This document shows positions 16,430 through 23,871 of a stretch of DNA of 64,000 nucleotides, piece after piece. Every line of letters begins with the position of its first letter. The first letter of the stretch is position 1. Source of the stretch: an uncultured Corynebacterium sp. (GTDB taxonomy: Bacteria; Actinomycetota; Actinomycetes; Mycobacteriales; Mycobacteriaceae); NCBI RefSeq assembly GCF_943914615.1, contig NZ_CALUCS010000008.1, positions 30,547 through 94,546 on the forward strand, written 5' to 3'. Below the pieces are notes generated by a model. That model had not been told where the DNA came from and made no database searches. It was given only the letters and a program-made list of their open reading frames with translations. The position numbers were made by a program, and so were the translations under genes.

Positions 16430-16498
16430 CTACCTCATCGAGCTCGACACGGCGCCCCCGACAACTGACGCAGTAGCGTCGGCAAGTTGGGGGCTTTT
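16417..16498 (+). promoter_or_regulatory. Transcription attenuator of ilvBNC
   Basis: GGGGCGCC at 16417-16424, inside the last leader codons, pairs perfectly with GGCGCCCC at 16451-16458 (antiterminator). The overlapping GCCCCC at 16454-16459 pairs instead with GGGGGC at 16489-16494, around an inner GACGC/GCGTC hairpin, and is followed by TTTTGTT (terminator). The two structures exclude each other. A ribosome that reaches the stop codon covers 16417-16424 and lets the terminator form. A ribosome stalled at the first Leu or Val codons leaves it free and reads through. Confidence 0.8.
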
Positions 16499-16831
16499 GT
16501 TGTGTGGAGGACATGCACCTAACCGAACAAGCGATTCCACACCGAAGATTTTTCGGCCTTTTCGCTTCCAGGTAATGCCAGCTCGCCAGAGCGCGAACGC
16601 TGTGGCGGGCTGCAGCGCAGGCGACGCAGCGCTGAAACACGTAGCAATGCGTGTCGCGCTGTGTTGATGCGCGGCGCGTGCTGAGGCGTGAGCTGCGCGG
16701 CGCGTGCTGAGGCAGACGTCGAGGCGCGTGACGTGCGCCGCGGCGCGGCGCGACGGCAGGAAACCGGGAAGCGGAGGGGGCAAAGAATTGAAGGCAGGAC
16801 GGATTCAAGGACTCAAGGAGCGAAGGAAAAC
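16499..16831. other. Untranslated region between attenuator and ilvB
   Basis: No gene is seen. A small hairpin (CCGAA/TTCGG followed by CCTTTTCG) lies near 16543-16565. A 20-bp direct repeat starting TGCGCGGCGCGTGC occurs at 16668-16687 and 16694-16713. The stretch 16660-16770 is extremely GC-rich and has many GCGCG runs, so it may be strongly folded in the mRNA. Confidence 0.6.
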
Positions 16832-18694
16832 GTGACACACACATCACGCTCGCAACCCAGCCCCGCCACCTTGGCGAACAACTCCCGCGGCAAGCGGCCA
16901 GAGCGAATTAACGGCGCACAGGCCGTAGTCCGCTCCCTAGAAGAGCTAGGCACCGATGTTGTATTCGGCCTGCCCGGAGGCGCCGTGTTGCCGCTCTATG
17001 AGGCGCTGTACGACTCCGAGAAGCTGAACCACATCCTCGTCCGCCACGAGCAGGGCGCCGGCCACGCCGCCACCGGCTACGCTCAGGCCACCGGCCGCGT
17101 GGGCGTGTGCATCGCAACTTCCGGCCCCGGTGCAACGAACCTGGTCACCCCCATCGCTGACGCCAACATGGACTCGGTGCCTCTGGTCGCCATCACCGGC
17201 CAGGTTGGTAAGGGCCTTTTGGGTACTGACGCCTTCCAGGAGGCGGACATTCGCGGCGTGACCATGCCAATCACCAAGCACAACTTCATGGTGACCCGCC
17301 CCGAGGACATCCCCGGCGCCATCGCCGAGGCTTTCCATGTGGCTTCCACCGGCCGCCCCGGCGCGGTTCTGGTGGATATTCCGAAGGACGTGCAGAACGC
17401 AGAGCTGGAATTCAACTGGCCGCCGAAGTACGAGCTGCCCGGCTACCGTCCGGTCACCAGTCCGCACCCGCGCCAGGTAGAGGAAGCTGTGCGCATGATC
17501 AGCGCGGCGAAGCGCCCGACGCTGTACGTCGGCGGCGGCGTGATCAAGGCGGAAGCGCACGCAGAACTGCTGGAGTTTGCAGAAGCCAACGACATCCCAG
17601 TTGTCACCACCCTCATGGCTCTGGGCAGCTTCCCGGCCTCCCACCCGCTGTACATGGGCATGCCCGGTATGCACGGAAGTGTCCCGGCGGTCGCAGCCCT
17701 GCAGCGCTCCGACCTGCTGATTACCATCGGCGCCCGCTTCGACGACCGCGTCACCGGCCACGTGGACAGCTTCGCCCCGGATGCGAAGGTCATCCACGCC
17801 GACATCGACCCGGCGGAAATCGGCAAGATCCGCGAAGCCAACGTGCCGATCGTCGGCGACGCCCGCGAGGTACTGGCCGCACTCCACCAGGCGATGCGGA
17901 ACCCGGACCTGAAGAAGCCCGCCACCGTCGGCTGGCTGAACTACCTGAACAAGCTGAAGCAGGACTTCCCCCGCGGCTACGACGAGCAGCCCAACGGCAA
18001 GCTCGCCCCGCAGTACGTCATCGAAACTCTGTCCAAGACCGTCGGCCCGGACGCTATCTACGTCGCCGGCGTGGGGCAGCACCAGATGTGGGCGGCACAG
18101 TTCGTGGACTACGAAAACCCGCGCACCTGGCTGAACTCCGGTGGCCTTGGCACGATGGGTTACTCCGTGCCCGCTGCCATGGGTGCAAAGGCCGGCAAGC
18201 CCGACACTTCCGTCTGGGCCATCGACGGTGACGGCTGCTTCCAGATGACCAACCAGGAGCTCGTCACCTGCGCGGTGGAGAAGCTGCCGATCAAGGTCGC
18301 CCTCATCAACAACGGAAACCTCGGCATGGTCCGCCAGTGGCAGACGCTGTTCTACGACCAGCGGTACTCGCACACCAACCTGAAGCCGGGGGAGACTTAC
18401 CTGCCGGACTTCCTGATGTTGGCTGAGTCCATGGGCTGCGCGGCGTTCCGCGTCACTAAGCCAGAGGATGTAGAGCCGACCATCCGCAAGGCCGAAGAGA
18501 TCAACGACCGCCCCGTCGTCATCGACTTCATCGTCGGCGAGGATGCGCAGGTGTGGCCGATGGTCGCCGCCGGCACATCCAACGAGGAAATCCAGTACGC
18601 ACGCAACCTGCGGCCGCTGTTCGACGAGGAATCCTCGGCGGCAGAATCGCCCGCGGAGATCCACGAGGTCACCCAGGAAGGTGAAGAAGACTAA
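16832..18694 (+). CDS. ilvB: Acetolactate synthase, large (catalytic) subunit
   Basis: Condenses two pyruvates, or pyruvate and 2-ketobutyrate, in the first common step of valine, leucine and isoleucine synthesis. The 620-residue product from GTG 16832 (GAAGGA 4-5 nt upstream) has three TPP-enzyme domains: an N-terminal pyrimidine-binding domain with the catalytic Glu in RHEQGAGHAATGYA, a central domain, and a C-terminal diphosphate-binding domain with GDGCFQMTNQELVT and NNGNLGMVRQWQ. In-frame codons upstream to 16688 lie in the GC-rich leader and have no RBS. Its TAA overlaps the ATG of ilvN by one base. Regulated by the leader and attenuator upstream. Confidence 0.97.
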   Translation: MTHTSRSQPSPATLANNSRGKRPERINGAQAVVRSLEELGTDVVFGLPGGAVLPLYEALYDSEKLNHILVRHEQGAGHAATGYAQATGRVGVCIATSGPGATNLVTPIADANMDSVPLVAITGQVGKGLLGTDAFQEADIRGVTMPITKHNFMVTRPEDIPGAIAEAFHVASTGRPGAVLVDIPKDVQNAELEFNWPPKYELPGYRPVTSPHPRQVEEAVRMISAAKRPTLYVGGGVIKAEAHAELLEFAEANDIPVVTTLMALGSFPASHPLYMGMPGMHGSVPAVAALQRSDLLITIGARFDDRVTGHVDSFAPDAKVIHADIDPAEIGKIREANVPIVGDAREVLAALHQAMRNPDLKKPATVGWLNYLNKLKQDFPRGYDEQPNGKLAPQYVIETLSKTVGPDAIYVAGVGQHQMWAAQFVDYENPRTWLNSGGLGTMGYSVPAAMGAKAGKPDTSVWAIDGDGCFQMTNQELVTCAVEKLPIKVALINNGNLGMVRQWQTLFYDQRYSHTNLKPGETYLPDFLMLAESMGCAAFRVTKPEDVEPTIRKAEEINDRPVVIDFIVGEDAQVWPMVAAGTSNEEIQYARNLRPLFDEESSAAESPAEIHEVTQEGEED

Positions 18695-19212
18695 TGAGCA
18701 CGAACAAGGTACAGGTCCACACCCTGTCCGTCCTGTGTGAGGACGTCGACGGTATCATCTCGCGAATCTCCGGCATGTTCACCCGCCGCGCGTTCAGCAT
18801 CATCTCGATCAGCTCTGGTCGCACGGAGGTCGAGGGGATCAACCGCATCACCATCATCGTCGAGGGCGAGGATCACGTGGTGGAGCAGATCACCAAGCAG
18901 CTGAACAAGCTCATCCCCGTTATTAAGGTCACGCGCCACGACCCGGAGTCAATCGTCTCCCGCGGCCTGATGATGGTGAAAGTTTCCGCTGACAACGCGA
19001 ACCGCACACAGGTGGTGGAGTCCGCGAAGCTGTTCCGCGCACACGTGGTGGACGTCGGCCCGGAGTCGGTGATCATCGAGTGCACAGGTACGCCGTCGAA
19101 GCTGCAGGCTCTGCTGGATGTTTTGGAGCCGTTCGGTATCCGCGAGCTTGTCGAGGCGTCGCCGACTGCGATCAGTCGCGGTCCTCGCGCCATGTACCCG
19201 GCGAATCTCTAG
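18694..19212 (+). CDS. ilvN: Acetolactate synthase, small (regulatory) subunit
   Basis: The regulatory partner of IlvB; it gives valine feedback inhibition and raises activity. Its 172 residues match the family. An N-terminal ACT domain occupies about residues 5-82 (HTLSVLCEDVDGIISRISGMF, FSIISISSGRTEVEGINRIT), followed by the C-terminal regulatory domain ending SRGPRAMYPANL. The ATG shares a base with the ilvB stop, so translation is coupled. It is followed by a 156-nt gap before ilvC with a perfect 8-bp inverted repeat (GTGACGCC 19221-19228, GGCGTCAC 19248-19255). Confidence 0.96.
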   Translation: MSTNKVQVHTLSVLCEDVDGIISRISGMFTRRAFSIISISSGRTEVEGINRITIIVEGEDHVVEQITKQLNKLIPVIKVTRHDPESIVSRGLMMVKVSADNANRTQVVESAKLFRAHVVDVGPESVIIECTGTPSKLQALLDVLEPFGIRELVEASPTAISRGPRAMYPANL

Positions 19213-19330
19213 GTTCTTTGGTGACGCCTTTAGTCGGCAGCCGGGTGGGCGTCACTACCTACGAAAGAGGGCAGCAGCCCAAAAGAGTTCACTATGTGGA
19301 CGCCAAAGTCTCACCAAATGAAATAAAGTC

Positions 19331-19339
19331 TGCTATAAA
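19331..19339 (+). promoter_or_regulatory. Possible internal promoter before ilvC (extended -10, TGCTATAAA)
   Basis: TGCTATAAA fits an extended -10 box. No good -35 is seen at the usual distance. C. glutamicum ilvC has its own transcript in addition to the ilvBNC one, so a separate promoter here is plausible. Confidence 0.5.
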
Positions 19340-19368
19340 GGTAGACAGTCAACGAAAGGAAGCTCCCC

Positions 19369-20385
19369 ATGGCAATTGATGTTTTTTACGACGACGACGC
19401 CGATCTGTCCATCATCCAGGGCCGCAAGGTAGCCATCATCGGCTACGGCTCCCAGGGCCACGCACACGCCCAGAACCTGCGCGAGTCCGGCGTGGAGGTC
19501 GTCATCGGCCTGCGTGAGGGCTCCAAGTCCCGCGCCAAGGCTGAGGAAGCCGGCTTCACCGTGAAGACCAACGCAGAGGCTGCCGAGTGGGCAGACGTGA
19601 TCATGCTGCTGGCTCCGGACACCTCCCAGGCGAAGATCTTCGCCGAGGATATCGAGCCGAACTTGAACGACGGCGACGCACTGTTCTTCGGCCACGGCCT
19701 GAACATCCACTTCAAGCTGATCGAGCCGGCCGACAACATCATCATCGGCATGGTTGCCCCGAAGGGGCCGGGCCACCTGGTTCGCCGCCAGTTCGTCGAC
19801 GGCAAGGGCGTTCCGTGCCTGATCGCCGTTGAGCAGGATCCGAAGAACAACGGCCGCGACCTGGCACTGTCCTATGCAGCCGCCATCGGTGGTGCACGCG
19901 CCGGCGTGATCCCGACGACCTTCGAGGCGGAGACCGTTACCGACCTGTTCGGCGAGCAGGCCGTTCTGTGTGGCGGCACCGAAGAGCTGATCAAGACCGG
20001 TTTCGAAGTTCTGGTCGAGGCTGGCTACGAGCCGGAGATGGCCTACTTCGAGTGCCTGCACGAGATGAAGCTGATCGTGGACCTGATGTTCGAGGGCGGC
20101 ATCGGCAACATGAACTACTCCGTGTCTGACACGGCTGAGTTCGGTGGCTACCTGTCCGGTCCGCGCGTCATCGACGCGGACACCAAGAAGCGCATGAAGG
20201 ACATCCTGACCGACATTCAGGACGGCACCTTCACCAAGCGCCTGGTTGCCAACGTTGAGGGTGGCAACAAGGAACTGGAGGAGCTGCGCGCTTCCTACAA
20301 CGATCACCAGATCGAGAAGACCGGCGCCAAGCTGCGCGACCTGATGAGCTGGGTCAAGGTCGATGCTCGCGCCGAGACCGCCTAA
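19369..20385 (+). CDS. ilvC: Ketol-acid reductoisomerase (NADP+), class I
   Basis: Carries out the alkyl shift and NADPH reduction that turns acetolactate into dihydroxy-isovalerate. At 338 residues it is a short class I enzyme. The nucleotide-binding loop is GYGSQGHAHAQNLRESG near residues 24-40. Catalytic acidic residues lie in LFGEQAVLCGGTEELI and YFECLHEMKLIVDLMFEGG. The ATG has a clear AAGGA at 19356-19360. It is the last gene of the operon. A 6 x 14-bp tandem repeat begins at the very next base after its TAA. Confidence 0.97.
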   Translation: MAIDVFYDDDADLSIIQGRKVAIIGYGSQGHAHAQNLRESGVEVVIGLREGSKSRAKAEEAGFTVKTNAEAAEWADVIMLLAPDTSQAKIFAEDIEPNLNDGDALFFGHGLNIHFKLIEPADNIIIGMVAPKGPGHLVRRQFVDGKGVPCLIAVEQDPKNNGRDLALSYAAAIGGARAGVIPTTFEAETVTDLFGEQAVLCGGTEELIKTGFEVLVEAGYEPEMAYFECLHEMKLIVDLMFEGGIGNMNYSVSDTAEFGGYLSGPRVIDADTKKRMKDILTDIQDGTFTKRLVANVEGGNKELEELRASYNDHQIEKTGAKLRDLMSWVKVDARAETA

Positions 20386-20469
20386 AGCGGCCCGGCTGAA
20401 GCGGCCTGGCCGAAACAGCCCGGTCGAAACTGCCCGACCGAAACAGCCTGCTTAAAGCGGTCTGGCTGA
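20386..20469. repeat. Tandem repeat, 6 x 14 bp, directly after the ilvC stop
   Basis: Six degenerate 14-mers start at 20386, 20400, 20414, 20428, 20442 and 20456, with the pattern AGCGGCCTGGCTGA or AACAGCCCGGTCGA. The array starts on the base after TAA. A weak hairpin (GAGCC 20557-20561, GGCTC 20567-20571, then T-rich) further on may end transcription. Confidence 0.85.
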
Positions 20470-20616
20470 ATAACTGAATGCTTTAGATCTCCAAGTTTAG
20501 GGATTCTGAATTTGGAATCTGTTTAGCGGGGGGCTCATGTTCTGGCCGCCAATGGCGAGCCGTTCTGGCTCCCCGTCTTTGTTTTCAGTAATTTGTCAAT
20601 AAGGGATGTGGCTGCC

Positions 20617-20622
20617 TAAAGT
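20617..20622 (+). promoter_or_regulatory. -10 box TAAAGT for leaderless cation efflux gene
   Basis: TAAAGT is followed by 6 nt (GAGGGT) and the ATG at 20629. No Shine-Dalgarno sequence is present. Confidence 0.5.
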
Positions 20623-20628
20623 GAGGGT

Positions 20629-21750
20629 ATGGACGACCCCGCAAGCGCAGCTCAGCAACAACCACAGGACCGTGGTGGTGCCGACGTGCACCGCCACGGT
20701 TCTGCGCGTTCCAGCGAGTCCGCGCCTGCTGGCGCACCTGCGCCCCAGCCGGTGCTGGCCGGCGCATCTGAGGGCGGTCGCGGGCGTTCGCGCAGCCATG
20801 CACACTCCCACGATTCCGGCTATGCAGATTCGCACGACTCCGGTCACGCACACTCTCACGGGCATTCGCATTCTGCGCCGACGGATGCCCCGCTGCGCGC
20901 GCTGCTTATTGTGCTTGGCGTTACTGGCACAGTCTTCTTTGCAGAGCTGATCGGCGGTCTGATCACCGGCTCCGTCGCGTTGCTGGCCGATGCGATGCAC
21001 ATGCTTTCGGACGCTGCCGGCCTAATCATCGCAGTCGTTGCCATTTTGATCGGTCGCAGGGCCGCAACTGCGCAGGCGACCTTCGGTTATCGCCGGGGGG
21101 AGGTGCTCGCTGCGCTCGTCAATGCGGTCACTGTGCTGGGGATTTCGGTCTGGATAGTGGTCGAGGCGTTCCAGCGCCTCAGCGAGCCGGTGGAGATCAT
21201 GGCCGGCCCGATGATGATCGTCGCGGTTATCGGCCTGCTAGCCAACATCATTTCCGCGTGGATCTTGAATCGCCAGCGGGAGCATTCGGTCAATGTCCAG
21301 GGCGCATTCCTGCACGTGCTGGCGGACATGTTGGGTTCCGTCGCGGTGCTCGTGGCTGGCGGCGTGATCATTCTGACCGGCTGGCAGTATGCGGACGTTA
21401 TCGCCTCGCTGGTGATTGCCGCGCTGGTGCTGCCGCGCGCCTGGCAGCTGATGATGCAGGCCTTGCGCATTCTGCTCGAGCAGGTGCCTCCGGGTTACCA
21501 GCCTGCTGAGGTTGATGCTCTGCTGCGACAAGTCGACGGTGTGCTGGACGTGCACGATCTCCACCTGTGGTCGCTGGACGGCACGAGCGCGTTGGCTTCC
21601 GTGCACTTGGTGGTTCCGGAAGGTCGCGACCCGGCTGCGGTGCTGTGCGCGGCACAGGCCGCGCTGCAGGAGCGGGGGATTGCGCACGCCACCATTCAGG
21701 TGGAACGCGCCAGCCACGCCGACCACGAGGGCTCGCAGAACGTTTGCTAG
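20629..21750 (+). CDS. Cation diffusion facilitator (Zn/Cd/Co efflux)
   Basis: A 373-residue CDF transporter that exports divalent metal in exchange for protons. The N-terminal 85 residues are hydrophilic and end in a His-rich metal-binding stretch (HAHSHDSGYADSHDSGHAHS), here partly coded by short repeats of CACGATTCCGG-type units. Six hydrophobic helices follow, with the paired metal-site motifs ALLADAMHMLSDAAGL in helix 2 and HVLADMLGSVAVLVAG in helix 5. The C-terminal cytoplasmic domain has the typical LDVHDLHLWSLDG. The HxxxD pairs suggest zinc. It is a single gene with its own leaderless-type promoter. Confidence 0.92.
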   Translation: MDDPASAAQQQPQDRGGADVHRHGSARSSESAPAGAPAPQPVLAGASEGGRGRSRSHAHSHDSGYADSHDSGHAHSHGHSHSAPTDAPLRALLIVLGVTGTVFFAELIGGLITGSVALLADAMHMLSDAAGLIIAVVAILIGRRAATAQATFGYRRGEVLAALVNAVTVLGISVWIVVEAFQRLSEPVEIMAGPMMIVAVIGLLANIISAWILNRQREHSVNVQGAFLHVLADMLGSVAVLVAGGVIILTGWQYADVIASLVIAALVLPRAWQLMMQALRILLEQVPPGYQPAEVDALLRQVDGVLDVHDLHLWSLDGTSALASVHLVVPEGRDPAAVLCAAQAALQERGIAHATIQVERASHADHEGSQNVC

Positions 21751-21850
21751 CGGATAGATAGGCAATGGCCGCGGGCGGCTGGATAAACAACGGCCGCCAA
21801 CGGCTGGGTCGATAACGACCGGCGCTGGCTGGGTCGATAACGACCACTAA
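21749..21850. repeat. Degenerate tandem repeat, about 4 x 25 bp, after the cation efflux gene
   Basis: Units of the type CGGCTGGGTCGATAACGACC recur at about 21775, 21800 and 21826, with a more diverged first copy at 21751. The array starts at the stop codon of the gene upstream. Confidence 0.7.
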
Positions 21851-21906
21851 CGGTTGACGAAACTCTTAGCAACCGGAGCCGACCTAAGAGGGTAGGTTCA
21901 CCTTGC

Positions 21907-21920
21907 TTAGGGTAACCTAA
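21907..21920. promoter_or_regulatory. DtxR-type iron box
   Basis: TTAGGGTAACCTAA matches the core of the DtxR box (TTAGGTTAGCCTAA) at 12 of 14 positions, with intact TTAGG and CCTAA arms. It lies just upstream of the -10 box of the iron ABC operon, where bound DtxR with Fe2+ would block RNA polymerase. A weaker match overlaps it on the left (from about 21892). Confidence 0.75.
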
Positions 21921-21926
21921 TTCTGA

Positions 21927-21932
21927 TAGCGT
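21927..21932 (+). promoter_or_regulatory. -10 box TAGCGT for the iron ABC operon
   Basis: TAGCGT is followed by 7 nt (CTGGGGA) and the ATG at 21940. The iron box sits between this hexamer and the expected -35 region. Confidence 0.6.
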
Positions 21933-21939
21933 CTGGGGA

Positions 21940-22836
21940 ATGATGAACTCTCGAAACTCTCAGCGTCGCTCCCTGCGCCGTACCTTTGCCCTCCTTGTTG
22001 CGACGATTCTCGGCGCCACGGCCCTTGTTGCCTGTGGCGCCGGTGACGGTGACAACGGTGGAGGCGGTAAAGACGGCGAGCCAAGGGTGGTCGCGTTGGA
22101 CTGGCGATATGAGGAAATCCTCGAGGCACTGGGCGTAAAGCCTGTCGGCATTGTAGAGATCGGCAAGTCCGCCGGGCCGAAGACTCTGGAGGGCAAGCTC
22201 GAGGGTATCGAATCGGTTGGACAGGCAAAGCAGCCGAATCTGGAGGTCATTCAGTCTCTTGAGCCCGACCTGATCCTCGCTAGCCCAACGCGGCAGGAAT
22301 CGATCATGCCGCAGCTGGAGGAAATTGCAGAGACGAAGTCCTACAGCGACGCCAGCTACACCGACGTCCTTGACTCCATGGATGACATCGCAAAGAAGCT
22401 GGGCAAGGAAGATAAAGCTAAGGAAGTGCGTGAGCGTATCGAAGACAAGGTCGAAGAGGCAAAGAAACTCGTCAAGCCGAACACTCGTGCAGCGCTGGTC
22501 GGATGGTCGAAGGGCACTCTCTACACCTGGATCAAGGATTCCTTTGCAGGCTCTCTTCTTTCTGACGCCGGTTACGTTTACGGCTACGACGGTTCCCGTA
22601 CCGCTATCGAGTCCAAGACTGACGTTGCCGAAATGACGGGTGATAAGCTCCCCTCAATGAAGCTGGACCGGATGTACTTGTACAACGACATCGAGGGCTT
22701 TAAGTCCAGCCCATATAAGGATGTGGTGAAGGACATCGTGGACGTGGAGCAGGACACCTGGTCCCGTTCTCGTGGCCCGCTGGCCGCAGAAGCAATGCTG
22801 GATCAGATCATTGAAACGGAGAACGCTCGTAAGTAG
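21940..22836 (+). CDS. Iron-siderophore ABC transporter, substrate-binding lipoprotein
   Basis: A 298-residue FecB/FepB-type lipoprotein that should capture a ferric siderophore outside the membrane. The signal peptide has a basic start (RRSLRRTF), a hydrophobic core and a lipobox LVAC with the lipidated Cys at residue 32. The mature part begins with a Gly/Asp-rich linker and continues with the periplasmic-binding fold (ALDWRYEEILEALGVKPVGI, LEPDLILASPTRQ). The ATG at 21940 is next to a second at 21943; the promoter spacing favours the first. It heads a four-gene operon under a DtxR-type box. The siderophore is unknown. Confidence 0.9.
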   Translation: MMNSRNSQRRSLRRTFALLVATILGATALVACGAGDGDNGGGGKDGEPRVVALDWRYEEILEALGVKPVGIVEIGKSAGPKTLEGKLEGIESVGQAKQPNLEVIQSLEPDLILASPTRQESIMPQLEEIAETKSYSDASYTDVLDSMDDIAKKLGKEDKAKEVRERIEDKVEEAKKLVKPNTRAALVGWSKGTLYTWIKDSFAGSLLSDAGYVYGYDGSRTAIESKTDVAEMTGDKLPSMKLDRMYLYNDIEGFKSSPYKDVVKDIVDVEQDTWSRSRGPLAAEAMLDQIIETENARK

Positions 22837-22872
22837 GCGCACCTTCGCGCGTTTACGACCTAAGGAAGTTAA

Positions 22873-23871
22873 GTGCAACGAGGGCTAAAACCACGCCTTA
22901 CACAACTAGCGATTCTGCTGGCGCTGGGATTGGCTGTAATTCTTGTGGTGTGGGTCTGGCGCATGAGCAGCGTGGAGGTGCCGACTAACGTGCCAGAACT
23001 CGCGGGGGAGATGCACTCCGTCATGCGCGACCGGCTCTTGGCAGCGACGGTGATCGGCATGGCTTTGGGCGCGGCGGGCGTGCTGCTGCGCACGGCTACA
23101 GGCAACCCGCTGGCGGATCCGGAAATCACCGGCGTGAATTCCGGTGCGGCTTTCGGCGCTGTGCTGTGCACGACGATCACGGGATCTGTGTCGGGCGCAG
23201 CTGTGTTGCCGGGGGCGTTGTGTGGTGCAGCGCTTGGAGCTGCGATCACGGTAGGCATCGGGATGCGCGTGACGGTGGGGGATCCGACTGGTGCTCAGTC
23301 GGTGCAGCGGATGATTTTGCTGGGCATAGCCGTTTCCGCATTGTTCTCGGCGTGTACCGCGATCATTTTGGTCATCGATGAGGCTCAGCTTTCGACCGTG
23401 CTGTCCTGGCTTTCGGGGCGCTTGGGTGGGGTTCGTCTCCCAGACATAATGCCCTGCATTATTGCGGTGGCGGTGGTTCTGCCGTTTACCATTGCTGTTG
23501 GTCGGGGGCTGGATACTCTTTTTGCTGGTGACGCCCTCTCGTCTTCCGTCGGCGCGAACCCCCACCGGCTGCGCATTTTGGCAGTGGTGGGCGCAGTGCT
23601 GTTGATCGCACCGGCAGTTGCGGCTGCCGGACCCATTGGTTTCCTTGGCTTGATGGCGGCGGTTGTCTCGTATCGGGTGGCAGGCCCGCGTCACCGATTG
23701 AGCTTAGTGATCGCCCCCGTGGTGGGCGCAGCGGTTCTGCTGGTGGCGGATTCCGTTGCGCAGGCTCTGTGGGCGCCGGCGGAAACTCCAGTGGGCGTGG
23801 TTACTGCCATCGCAGGCGTGCCTTTGCTGCTGTGGGGAATTAATCGTTTGCAACCGGGAGGTGAGCGCTGA
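22873..23871 (+). CDS. Iron-siderophore ABC transporter permease, FecCD family (first)
   Basis: A 332-residue permease with about 9-10 hydrophobic helices. It carries the FecCD coupling region GMALGAAGVLLRTATGNPLADPEITGVNSGAAFGA and the later GPIGFLGLMAAVVSYRVAGPRHR typical of the family. The GTG start at 22873 has AAGGAAG at 22862-22868. It pairs with the next gene to form a heterodimeric channel, and the two overlap by one base (TGATG). The substrate is inferred from the operon. Confidence 0.9.
   Translation: MQRGLKPRLTQLAILLALGLAVILVVWVWRMSSVEVPTNVPELAGEMHSVMRDRLLAATVIGMALGAAGVLLRTATGNPLADPEITGVNSGAAFGAVLCTTITGSVSGAAVLPGALCGAALGAAITVGIGMRVTVGDPTGAQSVQRMILLGIAVSALFSACTAIILVIDEAQLSTVLSWLSGRLGGVRLPDIMPCIIAVAVVLPFTIAVGRGLDTLFAGDALSSSVGANPHRLRILAVVGAVLLIAPAVAAAGPIGFLGLMAAVVSYRVAGPRHRLSLVIAPVVGAAVLLVADSVAQALWAPAETPVGVVTAIAGVPLLLWGINRLQPGGER

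Noticed and set aside
16946..18664. Long open frame (572 codons) antisense to ilvB
   Set aside because: Mirror frame of a strongly conserved gene; Gly/Val/Asp/His-rich without motifs.
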